This document shows, piece after piece, positions 52,159-60,762 of a DNA stretch of 64,000 nt (its first letter is position 1; every line of letters starts with the position of its first letter). The position numbers and the translations under genes are program-made. The notes beneath the pieces are model-generated. The model saw only the letters and a list, made by a program, of their open reading frames with translations, was not told the DNA's origin and searched no databases. The DNA is from Hymenobacter sp. ISL-91. Lineage in GTDB: Bacteria > Bacteroidota > Bacteroidia > Cytophagales > Hymenobacteraceae. The stretch lies in NCBI RefSeq assembly GCF_018613725.1, contig NZ_JAGGPS010000009.1, positions 147,565 to 211,564 of the forward strand. The letters run 5' to 3'.

Positions 52159-52229
52159 CGCGAACTTTGTAGTTCGCGCCCCCGCGCCATTGGGGTCGTT
52201 CTGACACGCGAACTACAAAGTTCGCGTTA
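52156..52229. repeat. Inverted repeat spanning a stop codon
   Basis: Perfect 23-nt arms (52156-52178 and 52207-52229) around 28 nt. The left arm begins with the TAA stop of the deoxyhypusine synthase-like gene. Each arm is itself nearly palindromic (CGCGAACTacaaAGTTCGCG). Lies in a spacer between convergent genes. Confidence 0.9.
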
Positions 52230-52253
52230 CTCACCGGTCACCGCAATCAAGTC

Positions 52254-52294
52254 AAAAAAGGCCCGCCGCTGAACTTCAGCGGCGGGCCTTTTTT
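52254..52294. terminator. Perfect bidirectional terminator
   Basis: 20-nt perfect arms (52254-52273 and 52275-52294) with a one-base centre. The stem GGCCCGCCGCTGAA is flanked by A6 and T6, so it works for both convergent genes (52158 and 52359). Confidence 0.9.
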
Positions 52295-52358
52295 GGTAGT
52301 TTTAAGTAGCAGATAGCTAGAATAAAGTGCTTTGATTCTGGGCAACGGCAAATGAAAA

Positions 52359-52910
52359 TCATGGTGTCGCTGACGCCTCCACAATTTCGGCCAGCAACTC
52401 GGCTTCGCGTTGCAGGCCGGCAAGGCGGGCTTCGAGCAGCAGCCGGGCCGTGGCCCCGCAATGCTCGCGCAGCTGGCGGCGGGCTTCCAGCTCGAAAATA
52501 GTGAGCCAGGCCGCTTCATCCTCCGCATCATCAACTAGGCCAGGGTAGGCCCGCAGGGCCGGCGTCGCCGCTAGCCGGGCCACGTACGGAGCCGCCCGCT
52601 GCTGCAATTTTACCAGTTGCAGCTCCAGGCCCTGAATCTTCGCCTGGCACTGGCGCAGCCGGTAGCCCAGCTCCGCCAAGTCAGGGGGCGGCTCGGGCAG
52701 GGCGGGCGGGGTCGGAAAGCTACCGCCTGTGCCATCGTACACCAAGCCCTGGACGGCCAGCGTCAGGCGCAACTCTTGTACCCCGGTTGTGGCAGTGGGC
52801 GCCTGGTAGCCCCGTTCAGCCAGCGCCAGACTCGACCGGGGCACGCCCAGCCAGTCGGCCATCCTATCCTGCGAAAGCCCGAAGCGGGTACGAAGCGCGT
52901 GCGTGTCCAT
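52359..52910 (-). CDS. XRE-type HTH protein with helical C-terminus
   Basis: 183 aa. The N-terminal Cro/cI helix-turn-helix spans about residues 8-40 (LSQDRMADWLGVPRSSLALAERG). After a Pro-rich linker, a C-terminal helical region (about 85-180, for example QAKIQGLELQLVKLQQR) looks like a coiled coil and probably mediates dimerisation. No effector-binding domain is recognised. A perfect 61-nt palindrome (52934-52994) sits 23 nt upstream of the ATG, so this protein is a good candidate to bind it and regulate itself. It is isolated from its neighbours by hairpin terminators on both sides. Confidence 0.8.
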   Translation of the reverse strand: MDTHALRTRFGLSQDRMADWLGVPRSSLALAERGYQAPTATTGVQELRLTLAVQGLVYDGTGGSFPTPPALPEPPPDLAELGYRLRQCQAKIQGLELQLVKLQQRAAPYVARLAATPALRAYPGLVDDAEDEAAWLTIFELEARRQLREHCGATARLLLEARLAGLQREAELLAEIVEASATP

Positions 52911-52933
52911 AAGTGAGAAGATACGTTGATATT

Positions 52934-52994
52934 GCGTTCAAACAATTTCGGGGCAAACAATTTCAAATTGTTTGCCCCGAAATTGTTTGAACGC
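52934..52994. promoter_or_regulatory. Perfect 61-nt palindrome in the HTH gene promoter (operator candidate)
   Basis: 30-nt perfect arms (52934-52963 and 52965-52994) about a one-base centre. Each arm holds two AACAATTTC units spaced 15 bp apart, so the whole region has four half-sites (AAATTGTTTG and its complement). It is AT-rich compared with the local sequence and has no T run, unlike the terminators nearby. A minus-strand TTTG within the palindrome and TATCTTC near 52920 may be promoter elements. Confidence 0.7.
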
Positions 52995-53100
52995 CTAAAC
53001 CGAAGGCAGTAGGGGGAAACCAGCTCCCCAATGATGCAAGCGTAAGCTGTTCGGTGAGACTAGTACGCCGACGAAGCTGCCGGATTCAGCCAGCTGTACT

Positions 53101-53139
53101 AAACAGGCCCGTCGCTGACGTGCAGTAGCGGGCCTGTTT
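53101..53139. terminator. Hairpin terminator
   Basis: AAACAGGCCCG (53101-53111) pairs with CGGGCCTGTTT (53129-53139); inner CGCT/AGCG can extend the stem. A GGCCCG-CGCTGA sequence similar to that of the terminator at 52254-52294 suggests the two are related copies. Confidence 0.75.
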
Positions 53140-53160
53140 GTGTGCTAATCAAAGTTTGAT

Positions 53161-53562
53161 TTACGCAGGAATATGAATCGTGAAGCCGAAATCATAGGTG
53201 CGTCGCGAGTCTCCCATCTTCGTCAAAAGAGCATCTGCTTCAACGGCAATGCTTTTCCACAATGGATTTGAAACAATTTCATCCCAGGTCCAAAGCACAT
53301 CGGGAATAGCATCAACTTCGTGTTTGAACGCCAGCAAATCCCCTCTCAATGTTTCGCTAACCTTGCCAGTAGCAAAAACGCTATCAAAAGCCGGATAACG
53401 GAATGCGTAGTCAAAATCAGATGCCCGCTCAAATTCGGGGTCAAATACTGGCCCCGCCAAGCTATAAAGGTAAGCGGGCGACGCGGCGAAAAGCACCAGT
53501 GAGTTGTATAGGCAGGAGTAGTAGTAGGCTGCTTCACGCTGCTCTTCTTTCGTGAGTTGCAT
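53161..53562 (-). CDS. Hypothetical protein of atypical composition
   Basis: 133 aa. The protein is acidic and aromatic-rich with no signal peptide; FERASDFDYAFRYPAFDSVF and WTWDEIVSNPLWKSIAVEAD are its most distinctive parts. No family recognised. Less GC-rich than its neighbours, so it may be recently acquired. Start ATG at 53562 gives MQLTKEEQREAAYYYSCL; a longer frame up to 53640 overlaps the trans-sulfuration gene in the wrong frame and is not used. Confidence 0.6.
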   Translation of the reverse strand: MQLTKEEQREAAYYYSCLYNSLVLFAASPAYLYSLAGPVFDPEFERASDFDYAFRYPAFDSVFATGKVSETLRGDLLAFKHEVDAIPDVLWTWDEIVSNPLWKSIAVEADALLTKMGDSRRTYDFGFTIHIPA

Positions 53563-53590
53563 AGCCGAAACTGTTACAGGATTACCGAAG

Positions 53591-54901
53591 CTACGCCATT
53601 TCCGCCACTTCAACCTCCTTCGGCATCTCCACGGCTTCAAAGGCCTGACCCAAATCCAGCATTAAATCCTGGGGGTCTTCTACGCCGATGCTCAGGCGAA
53701 TCATTTGGGGGGTGATGCCCATTTCGTGCTGGTCTTCGAGGGTGATGTCGGAGTGGGTCATGGTGCCGGGGTGCTCGGCCAGGCTTTCGGTGCCGCCCAG
53801 GCTTACGGCCAGCTTGATAAGCTTGAGGGCGTTCAGGAACCGGAAAGCTTCGGCCTCGCCGCCCTTGATGTCGAACGAAATCATGGAGCCCGGCGAGAGG
53901 CACTGGCGGCGGTAGATGTCCTGCTGGGCGGGGTTGCCTTCGAGGTGGGTGAGGTAGTGCGTGCGCTCGACCAGCGGGTGCTCGCGCAGCCAGTCGGCAA
54001 TAACCTGGGCCGATTGGGCGGCGCGCTCCATGCGCAGCTTCAGCGTTTCGAGGCTGCGCATCAGCATCCAGCCGGTGTTGGGGTCGCACATGGTGCCCAT
54101 GAACGTGCGCATGGCCTTGATTTCCTTCATCAAAGCGTGGCTGCTGAGCGCAGCGCCGGCAATGAGGTCGGAGTGGCCGCCCAGAAACTTGGTGGCCGAG
54201 TAAAGCACCACGTCGGCGCCGTGCTTGAGCGGGTGCTGGAATACGGGCCCCAGGAAGGTGTTGTCGACCACGAAGCGCACGGGCTTGTCGGGCGTGCTGT
54301 ACTGGCGGGCCAGGGCGGCGCAGGCGTCCAGGTCGATGAGGTGGTTGGTGGGGTTGGCGGGCGTTTCGACATACACCATGGCCAGGCAGCCGGGGGCAAT
54401 GGCGGCGGCCTGGGCCTGCATTTCTTCGGGGCTGGCGCTGGGCCGGAAGCCCACGGCCTCGATGCCGAACTTGCGCAGCACGTTTTTCAGGAAGAAGTCG
54501 GAGCCGCCGTACACGGGCTCGGAGTGCAGCACTACGTCGCCGGGCTGCAATAGCGCCAGCAGCGTGGTACTGATGGCGGCCATGCCCGAGGCGAAGGTGG
54601 CGGCTTCCTCGGCCTCGTCCCAGAGCGTGAGGCGGTTTTCGAGGATTTCGAGGCTGGGGTTGTTGAGGCGCGAATAGATGAGGCCCATTTCCTCCTCGGG
54701 GCCCTGCTGGCGCAAGCCGTAGGCCAGCTCGAAGAAGGCCTTGCCCTCCTCGGCGTTCTTGAACACGAACGTGGACGTCTGGAAAATGGGCGGTTTGATG
54801 GCCCCTTCGCTCCAAGCCGGCGTGTAGCCGTAGCTCATCATCAGGCTCTCGGGGTTCAGGCGCTGCCCGTTGATGTGGGCGTGGTCGGCGGGGTTGGTCA
54901 T
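53591..54901 (-). CDS. Trans-sulfuration PLP enzyme (cystathionine gamma-synthase/methionine gamma-lyase type)
   Basis: 436-aa PLP enzyme. The PLP Lys is K238 in YSATKFLGGHSD; D213-N214 (VVDNTFLGP) binds the pyridine ring and its phosphate partner; the Arg/Tyr at YSRLNNPS are the family's phosphate contacts. The sequence GMAAISTTLLALLQPGD and the C-terminal SLGGTESLAEHPGTMTHSD are canonical. It cannot be told by eye whether it makes cystathionine or degrades methionine. The ATG at 54901 with a TACCTTTG box 40 nt upstream is the preferred start; a frame extending to 55039 is spacer and overlaps the divergent gene's region. Confidence 0.9.
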   Translation of the reverse strand: MTNPADHAHINGQRLNPESLMMSYGYTPAWSEGAIKPPIFQTSTFVFKNAEEGKAFFELAYGLRQQGPEEEMGLIYSRLNNPSLEILENRLTLWDEAEEAATFASGMAAISTTLLALLQPGDVVLHSEPVYGGSDFFLKNVLRKFGIEAVGFRPSASPEEMQAQAAAIAPGCLAMVYVETPANPTNHLIDLDACAALARQYSTPDKPVRFVVDNTFLGPVFQHPLKHGADVVLYSATKFLGGHSDLIAGAALSSHALMKEIKAMRTFMGTMCDPNTGWMLMRSLETLKLRMERAAQSAQVIADWLREHPLVERTHYLTHLEGNPAQQDIYRRQCLSPGSMISFDIKGGEAEAFRFLNALKLIKLAVSLGGTESLAEHPGTMTHSDITLEDQHEMGITPQMIRLSIGVEDPQDLMLDLGQAFEAVEMPKEVEVAEMA

Positions 54902-54941
54902 GGGGTGGGATTTGGTGGATGGGTGGGAAATGGGGGTAGCC

Positions 54942-54949
54942 CAAAGGTA
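54942..54949 (-). promoter_or_regulatory. -7 promoter box (TACCTTTG) for the trans-sulfuration gene
   Basis: Perfect TAnnTTTG match on the minus strand, 40 nt before the ATG, in a divergent promoter region shared with the gene at 55038 (whose own near-box, TACCTTGG, is at 55002-55009). Confidence 0.5.
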
Positions 54950-55037
54950 CCGATTCTGCCAACCTTCCCTAAATCTGTCGTCCTTTCCGGGCCCAACCGC
55001 GTACCTTGGCCTACCACCGACCTTTCCCCGCCGCGCC

Positions 55038-55379
55038 ATGTCCCTCGATACCTACACCTTCCTGCAGCACACCACCGACGCCGAAAAGACGACCGTGTAC
55101 ACCCGCGGCGAAGACGAGGACGGCGACGAAATCCTGATTCCGCACCCGGCCCTGCTCATTGCCCAAACCGCGCACCAGAAGCTCTACATCACCCTCGAAG
55201 CCCGCCGCCGCTACCTCACCCACACCCAAATCCCCGGCGAAGACGAACCCGAAATCGACTTCCTGCGCGACTACGAAGAAGTGGAAGCCCTGCTCGAAGA
55301 TGCCGGCCTCGACGGCATTCACGACGGCGAGCAAGGCATCCTCTACCACAACCTGCTGTTCCTGCTGATGAACCCGTGA
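55038..55379 (+). CDS. Small acidic hypothetical protein
   Basis: 113-aa strongly acidic cytoplasmic protein (GEDEDGDEILIPHPALL, DEPEIDFLRDYEEVEALLED). Common composition of small uncharacterised Bacteroidota proteins; no family recognised. ATG at 55038 lies after a near -7 box, TACCTTGG. Divergent from the PLP enzyme gene and followed immediately by a long inverted repeat. Confidence 0.7.
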   Translation: MSLDTYTFLQHTTDAEKTTVYTRGEDEDGDEILIPHPALLIAQTAHQKLYITLEARRRYLTHTQIPGEDEPEIDFLRDYEEVEALLEDAGLDGIHDGEQGILYHNLLFLLMNP

Positions 55380-55385
55380 GGGGTG

Positions 55386-55608
55386 GTGAGGAGGTGATGG
55401 GGTGAGGAGGTGATGGGGTGTCATTGCGAGCGGAGCGAAGCAATCCGACCGTACAAAACGACAAGCCCCGACAAGCAATAAGCCCCTGACTAACTGCAAG
55501 GCAACGGGGGCTTAGTATTACCTCAGGGTTTTGCGCGCTACCCAAACGCATTGCTTCGCTCCGCTCGCAATGACACCCCATCACCTCCTCACCTCCTCAT
55601 CTCCTCAC
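55386..55608. repeat. Long nested inverted repeat (GTCAT-core family, copy 7)
   Basis: 59-nt arms (55386-55444 and 55550-55608) around a 105-nt centre. Outer parts are two tandem copies of GTGAGGAGGTGATGGG; inner core is GTCATTGCGAGCGGAGCGAA. The centre includes a smaller internal match, AAGCCCC against GGGGGCTT (55463-55513). Lies between convergent genes. Confidence 0.92.
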
Positions 55609-55614
55609 CCAGAC

Positions 55615-56640
55615 TCACCGCCCTTTATAATCTGCCCGCAGGCCTTCGTAAATCCAGTTGGCGAGGGCCTGGCGGTTGTCAGGGAGCAGGAAGCGGGGCT
55701 GGTCGCGGGCGTTGTGGATGTTGCCCAGCTCCATGAAAACGGCCGGCGCGTGGCTGGTGCGCACTTCGTAGAGCGAGCTGCGGGGCAGCACGTTGCCCGA
55801 GTAGGGGCGGTTGGGCTGGGCGCGGGCGTAGCGGCTGGTGAACACCCGGTGGATGTTGGTAGCCGTGCGCAGGCCCGCTTTGCTGCTGGCGTGGTGATAG
55901 AAAAACACGTCGATTTTCTGACCCTGGCTGCGGCTATCCACGTGCAGCGACAGCAGCCGCTGGTAGGCGCCTTTGTGGCGGGCGTACAGCTGGTTGGCCT
56001 GCACCATGCGCTGGCGCAGGCGGGCCAGCTGGTTGAGCGGAATGCGCTGGCGCGGATAAGTCAGCTCGTCGCGGTCAATTTTGAGAAACTGCTCGTCGCG
56101 GATGCCGTCGTTGGGGTCCTGCACCAGCATGTACACGGTGGCGCCGTGCTCCATCAGCACCCGGGCCAGGCGCAGCGTTACGTCGTAGGCGTATTCGTCT
56201 TCAGCCAGCAGATGCTTGCCGTACTTGCCCACCGCGCCGGGGTCGGGGCCGCCGTGCCCGGGCGAGAGGTAGAACACGGCCCCGCGCATGGTGCGGTCGA
56301 GCACCCGCACGCGGCTGTATTTGGGGCCGAAGATGGGCGCGTGCAGCACCGAAGCCGAGCTGCCGGCCTGGGACGCCGGCGCAGCCGCAGGAGTCGCCGA
56401 TTTACCGCGGGCCGGCAGGCGGTAGCTGCGACCCGCCACCAAGCCATTGCCGGCCGTCAGGCGGCCCCGGTTCAGGCTTAAAAACTGTAGGAAGTGCCGC
56501 GACTCGGACAGACCATTACGGCGGAGCAGGGCGTGGGCTCCCTCGCCGGGCCGGGCCACGGCCGTGGGGCCGCGCTGGCTGAAAACGGGGACGGCGAAAA
56601 GACAGAACAGGCAGAAAAAAGCAACGAAACGCAAAAGCAC
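55615..56640 (-). CDS. N-acetylmuramoyl-L-alanine amidase (Amidase_3) with LysM-like region
   Basis: 341-aa secreted peptidoglycan hydrolase. The start is taken as GTG at 56640, giving the signal peptide VLLRFVAFFCLFCLFAVPVF. A LysM-like region follows (LRRNGLSESRHFLQFLSLNRG, LVAGRSYRLP), then the Amidase_3 zinc domain: H in FYLSPGHGGPDPGAVG, E in HLLAEDEYAYDV, H in HVDSRSQGQKIDVFFYHHAS, and E in VFMELGNIHNARD. Cleaves the amide between MurNAc and L-Ala during cell division or remodelling. A longer frame upstream would need a far N-terminus that is not signal-like. Confidence 0.88.
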   Translation of the reverse strand: MLLRFVAFFCLFCLFAVPVFSQRGPTAVARPGEGAHALLRRNGLSESRHFLQFLSLNRGRLTAGNGLVAGRSYRLPARGKSATPAAAPASQAGSSASVLHAPIFGPKYSRVRVLDRTMRGAVFYLSPGHGGPDPGAVGKYGKHLLAEDEYAYDVTLRLARVLMEHGATVYMLVQDPNDGIRDEQFLKIDRDELTYPRQRIPLNQLARLRQRMVQANQLYARHKGAYQRLLSLHVDSRSQGQKIDVFFYHHASSKAGLRTATNIHRVFTSRYARAQPNRPYSGNVLPRSSLYEVRTSHAPAVFMELGNIHNARDQPRFLLPDNRQALANWIYEGLRADYKGR

Positions 56641-56729
56641 TAATCTAACAGACGAAACCAAACGCTGCGCGGCCGCAAAAACCGGGCAGCAAACGGGCAG
56701 CGGGTAAAACGGGCAAAACCGTGCTGCCG

Positions 56730-57191
56730 CTAGAAGCGGAACAAAGGCCGCTCGGGGTTCCAGATGCCCCACGGAATCATAAGCAGCACGATAACCAGCG
56801 CCACCGAAAACCAGATGAAAGCTTTCTTGTGCTTGAGCACCGGATCGGCGGCTTTCTTCGACACGATGCGGCCCACCTGCGCAATAATCACGGCCAGGAT
56901 CATGCCCACCAAGTGTTCCATGGCGAAGAAACGGCTTGTGGCGTCCTTCATCACGGCGCCGCCGGCCGTTTCGAAGGCCTTGGCACCCACCGGGCTCACG
57001 AAGTACAGAATTAGGCCCAGCAGCAGCTGCAGGTGCATCGAGCCCACAAACGACGCGCCCATGCCGTTGTCGGCACCCGTGAAGGGGCTACGGTTCTGCC
57101 AGCCCGAGAAAGCCCGAAAAATGGCAATCAGACCAAAAACGAGTACAAGCCAGCGGCTCCAGGAATGAATGAGTAGCAGGGTAGGGTACAT
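56730..57191 (-). CDS. Four-TM membrane protein (cytochrome b-like)
   Basis: 153 aa with four hydrophobic segments: TLLLIHSWSRWLVLVFGLIA, SMHLQLLLGLILYFVSPV, FFAMEHLVGMILAVIIAQVG, and AFIWFSVALVIVLLMIPWGI. The H in HSWSRW, the H in SMHLQL and the H in MEHLVG sit near the ends of segments, and so could be heme ligands; that is inference. The family name is not certain. The ATG at 57191 (MYPTLLLIHSWSRW) is the natural start; the earlier frame is unsupported. Confidence 0.75.
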   Translation of the reverse strand: MYPTLLLIHSWSRWLVLVFGLIAIFRAFSGWQNRSPFTGADNGMGASFVGSMHLQLLLGLILYFVSPVGAKAFETAGGAVMKDATSRFFAMEHLVGMILAVIIAQVGRIVSKKAADPVLKHKKAFIWFSVALVIVLLMIPWGIWNPERPLFRF

Positions 57192-57293
57192 AGAACAGGG
57201 AATTGGTGAATGGCAAAGGTCGGGGCTGGCGGGCAGTTTTGCACGCCGGCAGCTAAGCGCCGGCCCGGCGGGTAAAAACTGGGCGTTTGGCAA

Positions 57294-57893
57294 TTAGTTG
57301 CAGCCCGGCAGTGGCTGGTTTTCGGTGCCCAGCAACACCGGGGCTGTTGGCTGCTCATGCCCTCCGAAGCCGAATATTTTTTCGGGGGTAAATTTTTCGC
57401 CTTCCTGGCGCAGGATGGCCAGGTTGGTGATATGAAGCTTTAAATCGAAGGTCTGCTGGTTGAGGTACTGCATCACCGGGCCCAGCAGCTCGGGCGTGGT
57501 GTCGTGCAGGGCCAGCGAAATATGCGGCAGCCAGCAGTCGTGGCCGCTAAACCTGTCGGTGCGCAGGCACAGCGGTGCGGTGGCCTGCCGCACGCGGTGG
57601 TGGAGCTGGTTGAGGGCATCGGAGCGCAGTACCGGAATATAAATGACGGGATTGGGCCCCGGAAAAATGCCCAGTCCGGTAGTGTGGGCCTCGAACGGGC
57701 GGGTGTTGCGGGCCACCTCGTGCAGCACCTGCCGCAAAGCCGCGCCCTTGCGCACGCCCGCCAGCTGGTAGGTAATATGCGGGTCGGGCGTGGCCTGTAC
57801 ATCATCAAGGCCAAACTCGGTTTCCAGGCTACGGATGATGGAATTGATGCGGTCGGCGTTCTGCGGATTGAGCAGCGAGGTTATAGCGAGCAT
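57294..57893 (-). CDS. 2H phosphoesterase / 2'-5' RNA ligase-like protein
   Basis: 199 aa. The two HxT/HxS motifs are PHITYQL (near residue 38) and PHISLAL (near residue 130), the defining active-site pair of the 2H superfamily (LigT-like). Such enzymes act on 2',5'-phosphodiesters or cyclic phosphates in RNA or nucleotides; the exact reaction is unknown. ATG at 57893 was chosen; the TTG nine codons upstream is not needed. Confidence 0.85.
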   Translation of the reverse strand: MLAITSLLNPQNADRINSIIRSLETEFGLDDVQATPDPHITYQLAGVRKGAALRQVLHEVARNTRPFEAHTTGLGIFPGPNPVIYIPVLRSDALNQLHHRVRQATAPLCLRTDRFSGHDCWLPHISLALHDTTPELLGPVMQYLNQQTFDLKLHITNLAILRQEGEKFTPEKIFGFGGHEQPTAPVLLGTENQPLPGCN

Positions 57894-58216
57894 CGGCGAA
57901 GGGGCTGAAAACACGGTCAAAATAGGAGCAGACGGCTAATAGGTAAAATATGAAGCTACTTAAAAAATGAGGGAACGTCATCTTCAATGGGTGTTCGCTT
58001 GTCGAAGCATAGCCTTCCCTGCGCCTTTCAAATAGGGTGAATAAGTACAAAGCAAACCACTTACTACGCCGCATGGAGCGGGGAGGCCGTGGAGGCCACT
58101 TCGGTTCTGGCAGCGGGTGGCAGCGGGCGGTAGCAGCGAAGATACTCGTCGCGAAATTACAGCCGGGTTTCAAGCCGCGCCGGCCTTATATTGATGCCCT
58201 AAACCCACTCGCTTCT
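57894..58216. other. Gene-free divergent spacer
   Basis: 323 nt between divergent genes (57893 and 58217). It contains AT-richer stretches (57935-57985) and no long inverted repeat. An in-frame extension of the amidase gene back to 58037 looks non-coding. I see no recognisable promoter box nearer than a weak TTTCAAATAG around 58026. Confidence 0.5.
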
Positions 58217-59872
<1,656 letters not shown>

Positions 59873-59880
59873 GGGCCGCT

Positions 59881-59994
59881 AGCACGGTGTAGAGACGCAT
59901 CCTTGCGTCTCAGCGTTGCTGACGTTGCTTATGCTATTCGGCGTAGTTGTATCGTTCAACGCTGAGACGCAAGGATGCGTCTCTACACCGTGCT
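59881..59994. repeat. Perfect inverted repeat (GTAGAGACGCATCCTTGCGT family)
   Basis: 37-nt perfect arms (59881-59917 and 59958-59994) around 40 nt. This word family is familiar from Cytophagales genomes. It separates the amidase gene from the Uma2 remnant and lies where the Uma2 N-terminus would be. Confidence 0.93.
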
Positions 59995-60345
59995 GGTTCG
60001 TTTAAGAACAGCGCATTCGTTGCTGGCGGCTGCCTCGGCGCGCCCGACTGGATTATCGAAATCGTGAGCCCCGGCAACGTGGCCCGCGACACCCGCGACA
60101 CCCGCGACACCCGCGACACCCGCGACACCCGCGACACCCGCGACAAGCTCGAACTCTACCAGGAAACCGGCGTGCGCGAATACTGGATTGTGCTACCCGA
60201 ACAGCAGAACGTGCTGGTGTACCTACTCGACGACGCTACGGCCCGCTACGAGCTGCGCGGCGAATTCCATACGCCCGGCCCTATTCCGGTGGCCACACTG
60301 CCGGAGTTGCAGTTGGAGTGGGCAGAGGTGTTTGAGGGGGTGTAG
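59995..60345 (+). pseudogene. Uma2-like nuclease family gene, N-terminally truncated
   Basis: Only the C-terminal half of the Uma2 (DUF820) fold is present: CLGAPDWIIEIVSPGN, then DKLELYQETGVREYWIVLPE, ending in a beta-strand-rich tail. Full proteins are about 190 aa; here about 116 residues remain, and the N-terminus is replaced by the inverted repeat at 59881-59994. A 9-bp tandem (CGCGACACC, six copies at 60085-60138, then CGCGACAAG) inserts RDT six times where an intact member would have about one. No plausible start remains after the repeat. Almost certainly non-functional or at best an altered fragment. Confidence 0.75.
60085..60147 (+). repeat. 9-bp tandem repeat (CGCGACACC) inside the Uma2 remnant
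   Basis: Six exact copies then a seventh variant (CGCGACAAG). Translates as RDT x6 then RDK. Being in-frame, it may have expanded by slipped replication. Period 9 bp, so it does not break the frame. Confidence 0.95.
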
Positions 60346-60384
60346 TTATGACAGCTAACCTCATGTTCCTCCACTGTTATCGCC

Positions 60385-60672
60385 ATGAATATCTGGTTTC
60401 TGCGTTGGTTTTTTCTAGTTGTTTTGTGCTTTCACCCTCTCATAGTCAGCGCTTACAATGAGAGTGAAGGCATTGCTGTACTTGAATCAATAAGGTTATT
60501 TCTCTTCAAAACCGCTGTTGTAATCTTGATTATAATGGGGTTGGTATTCTGGAAAGGCAATCTTAGAGCATCCAGAAGTTCGCCCAAGCAACGGCGAAGC
60601 GCCATTATCGGCGCAGTGCTTATATGTATTTTTATTTTTGGATTAATAGGCCTGATAACGCTTGTTCTATAA
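60385..60672 (+). CDS. AT-rich small membrane protein
   Basis: 95 aa. An N-terminal segment (MNIWFLRWFFLVVLCFHPLI), which could be a signal or anchor, a second (FLFKTAVVILIIMGLVFW) and a third at the C-terminus (IIGAVLICIFIFGLIGLITL). No family recognised. Clearly AT-rich compared with the whole window, so it may be foreign or under different constraint. Sits between the Uma2 remnant and the ABC-F gene. Confidence 0.6.
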   Translation: MNIWFLRWFFLVVLCFHPLIVSAYNESEGIAVLESIRLFLFKTAVVILIIMGLVFWKGNLRASRSSPKQRRSAIIGAVLICIFIFGLIGLITLVL

Positions 60673-60714
60673 GACACAGGTTACAGATAGTAGCATTGGC
60701 GCTATGCAAACCCG

Positions 60715-60722
60715 TACCTTTG
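60715..60722 (+). promoter_or_regulatory. -7 promoter box (TACCTTTG) for the ABC-F gene
   Basis: Perfect TAnnTTTG, 40 nt before the ATG at 60763. A TTG lies at 60696-60698, 16 nt upstream of the box, which could be the -33 element. Confidence 0.55.
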
Positions 60723-60762
60723 CGGCTTCATAGCTTCCCCGCATAGCCCGCATAGATAGTAG

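Noticed and set aside
52254..53139. HTH cassette as an insertion element with terminal inverted repeats
   Set aside because: The two flanking hairpins are each self-complementary terminators, related to each other, but no target duplication or transposase was seen.
58037..58216. Extended N-terminus for the amidase lipoprotein
   Set aside because: The twin-Arg and lipobox signal starts at 58217; the upstream residues are spacer-like.
60085..60147. CRISPR-like array
   Set aside because: 9-bp back-to-back tandem with no spacers, in frame inside a coding remnant.
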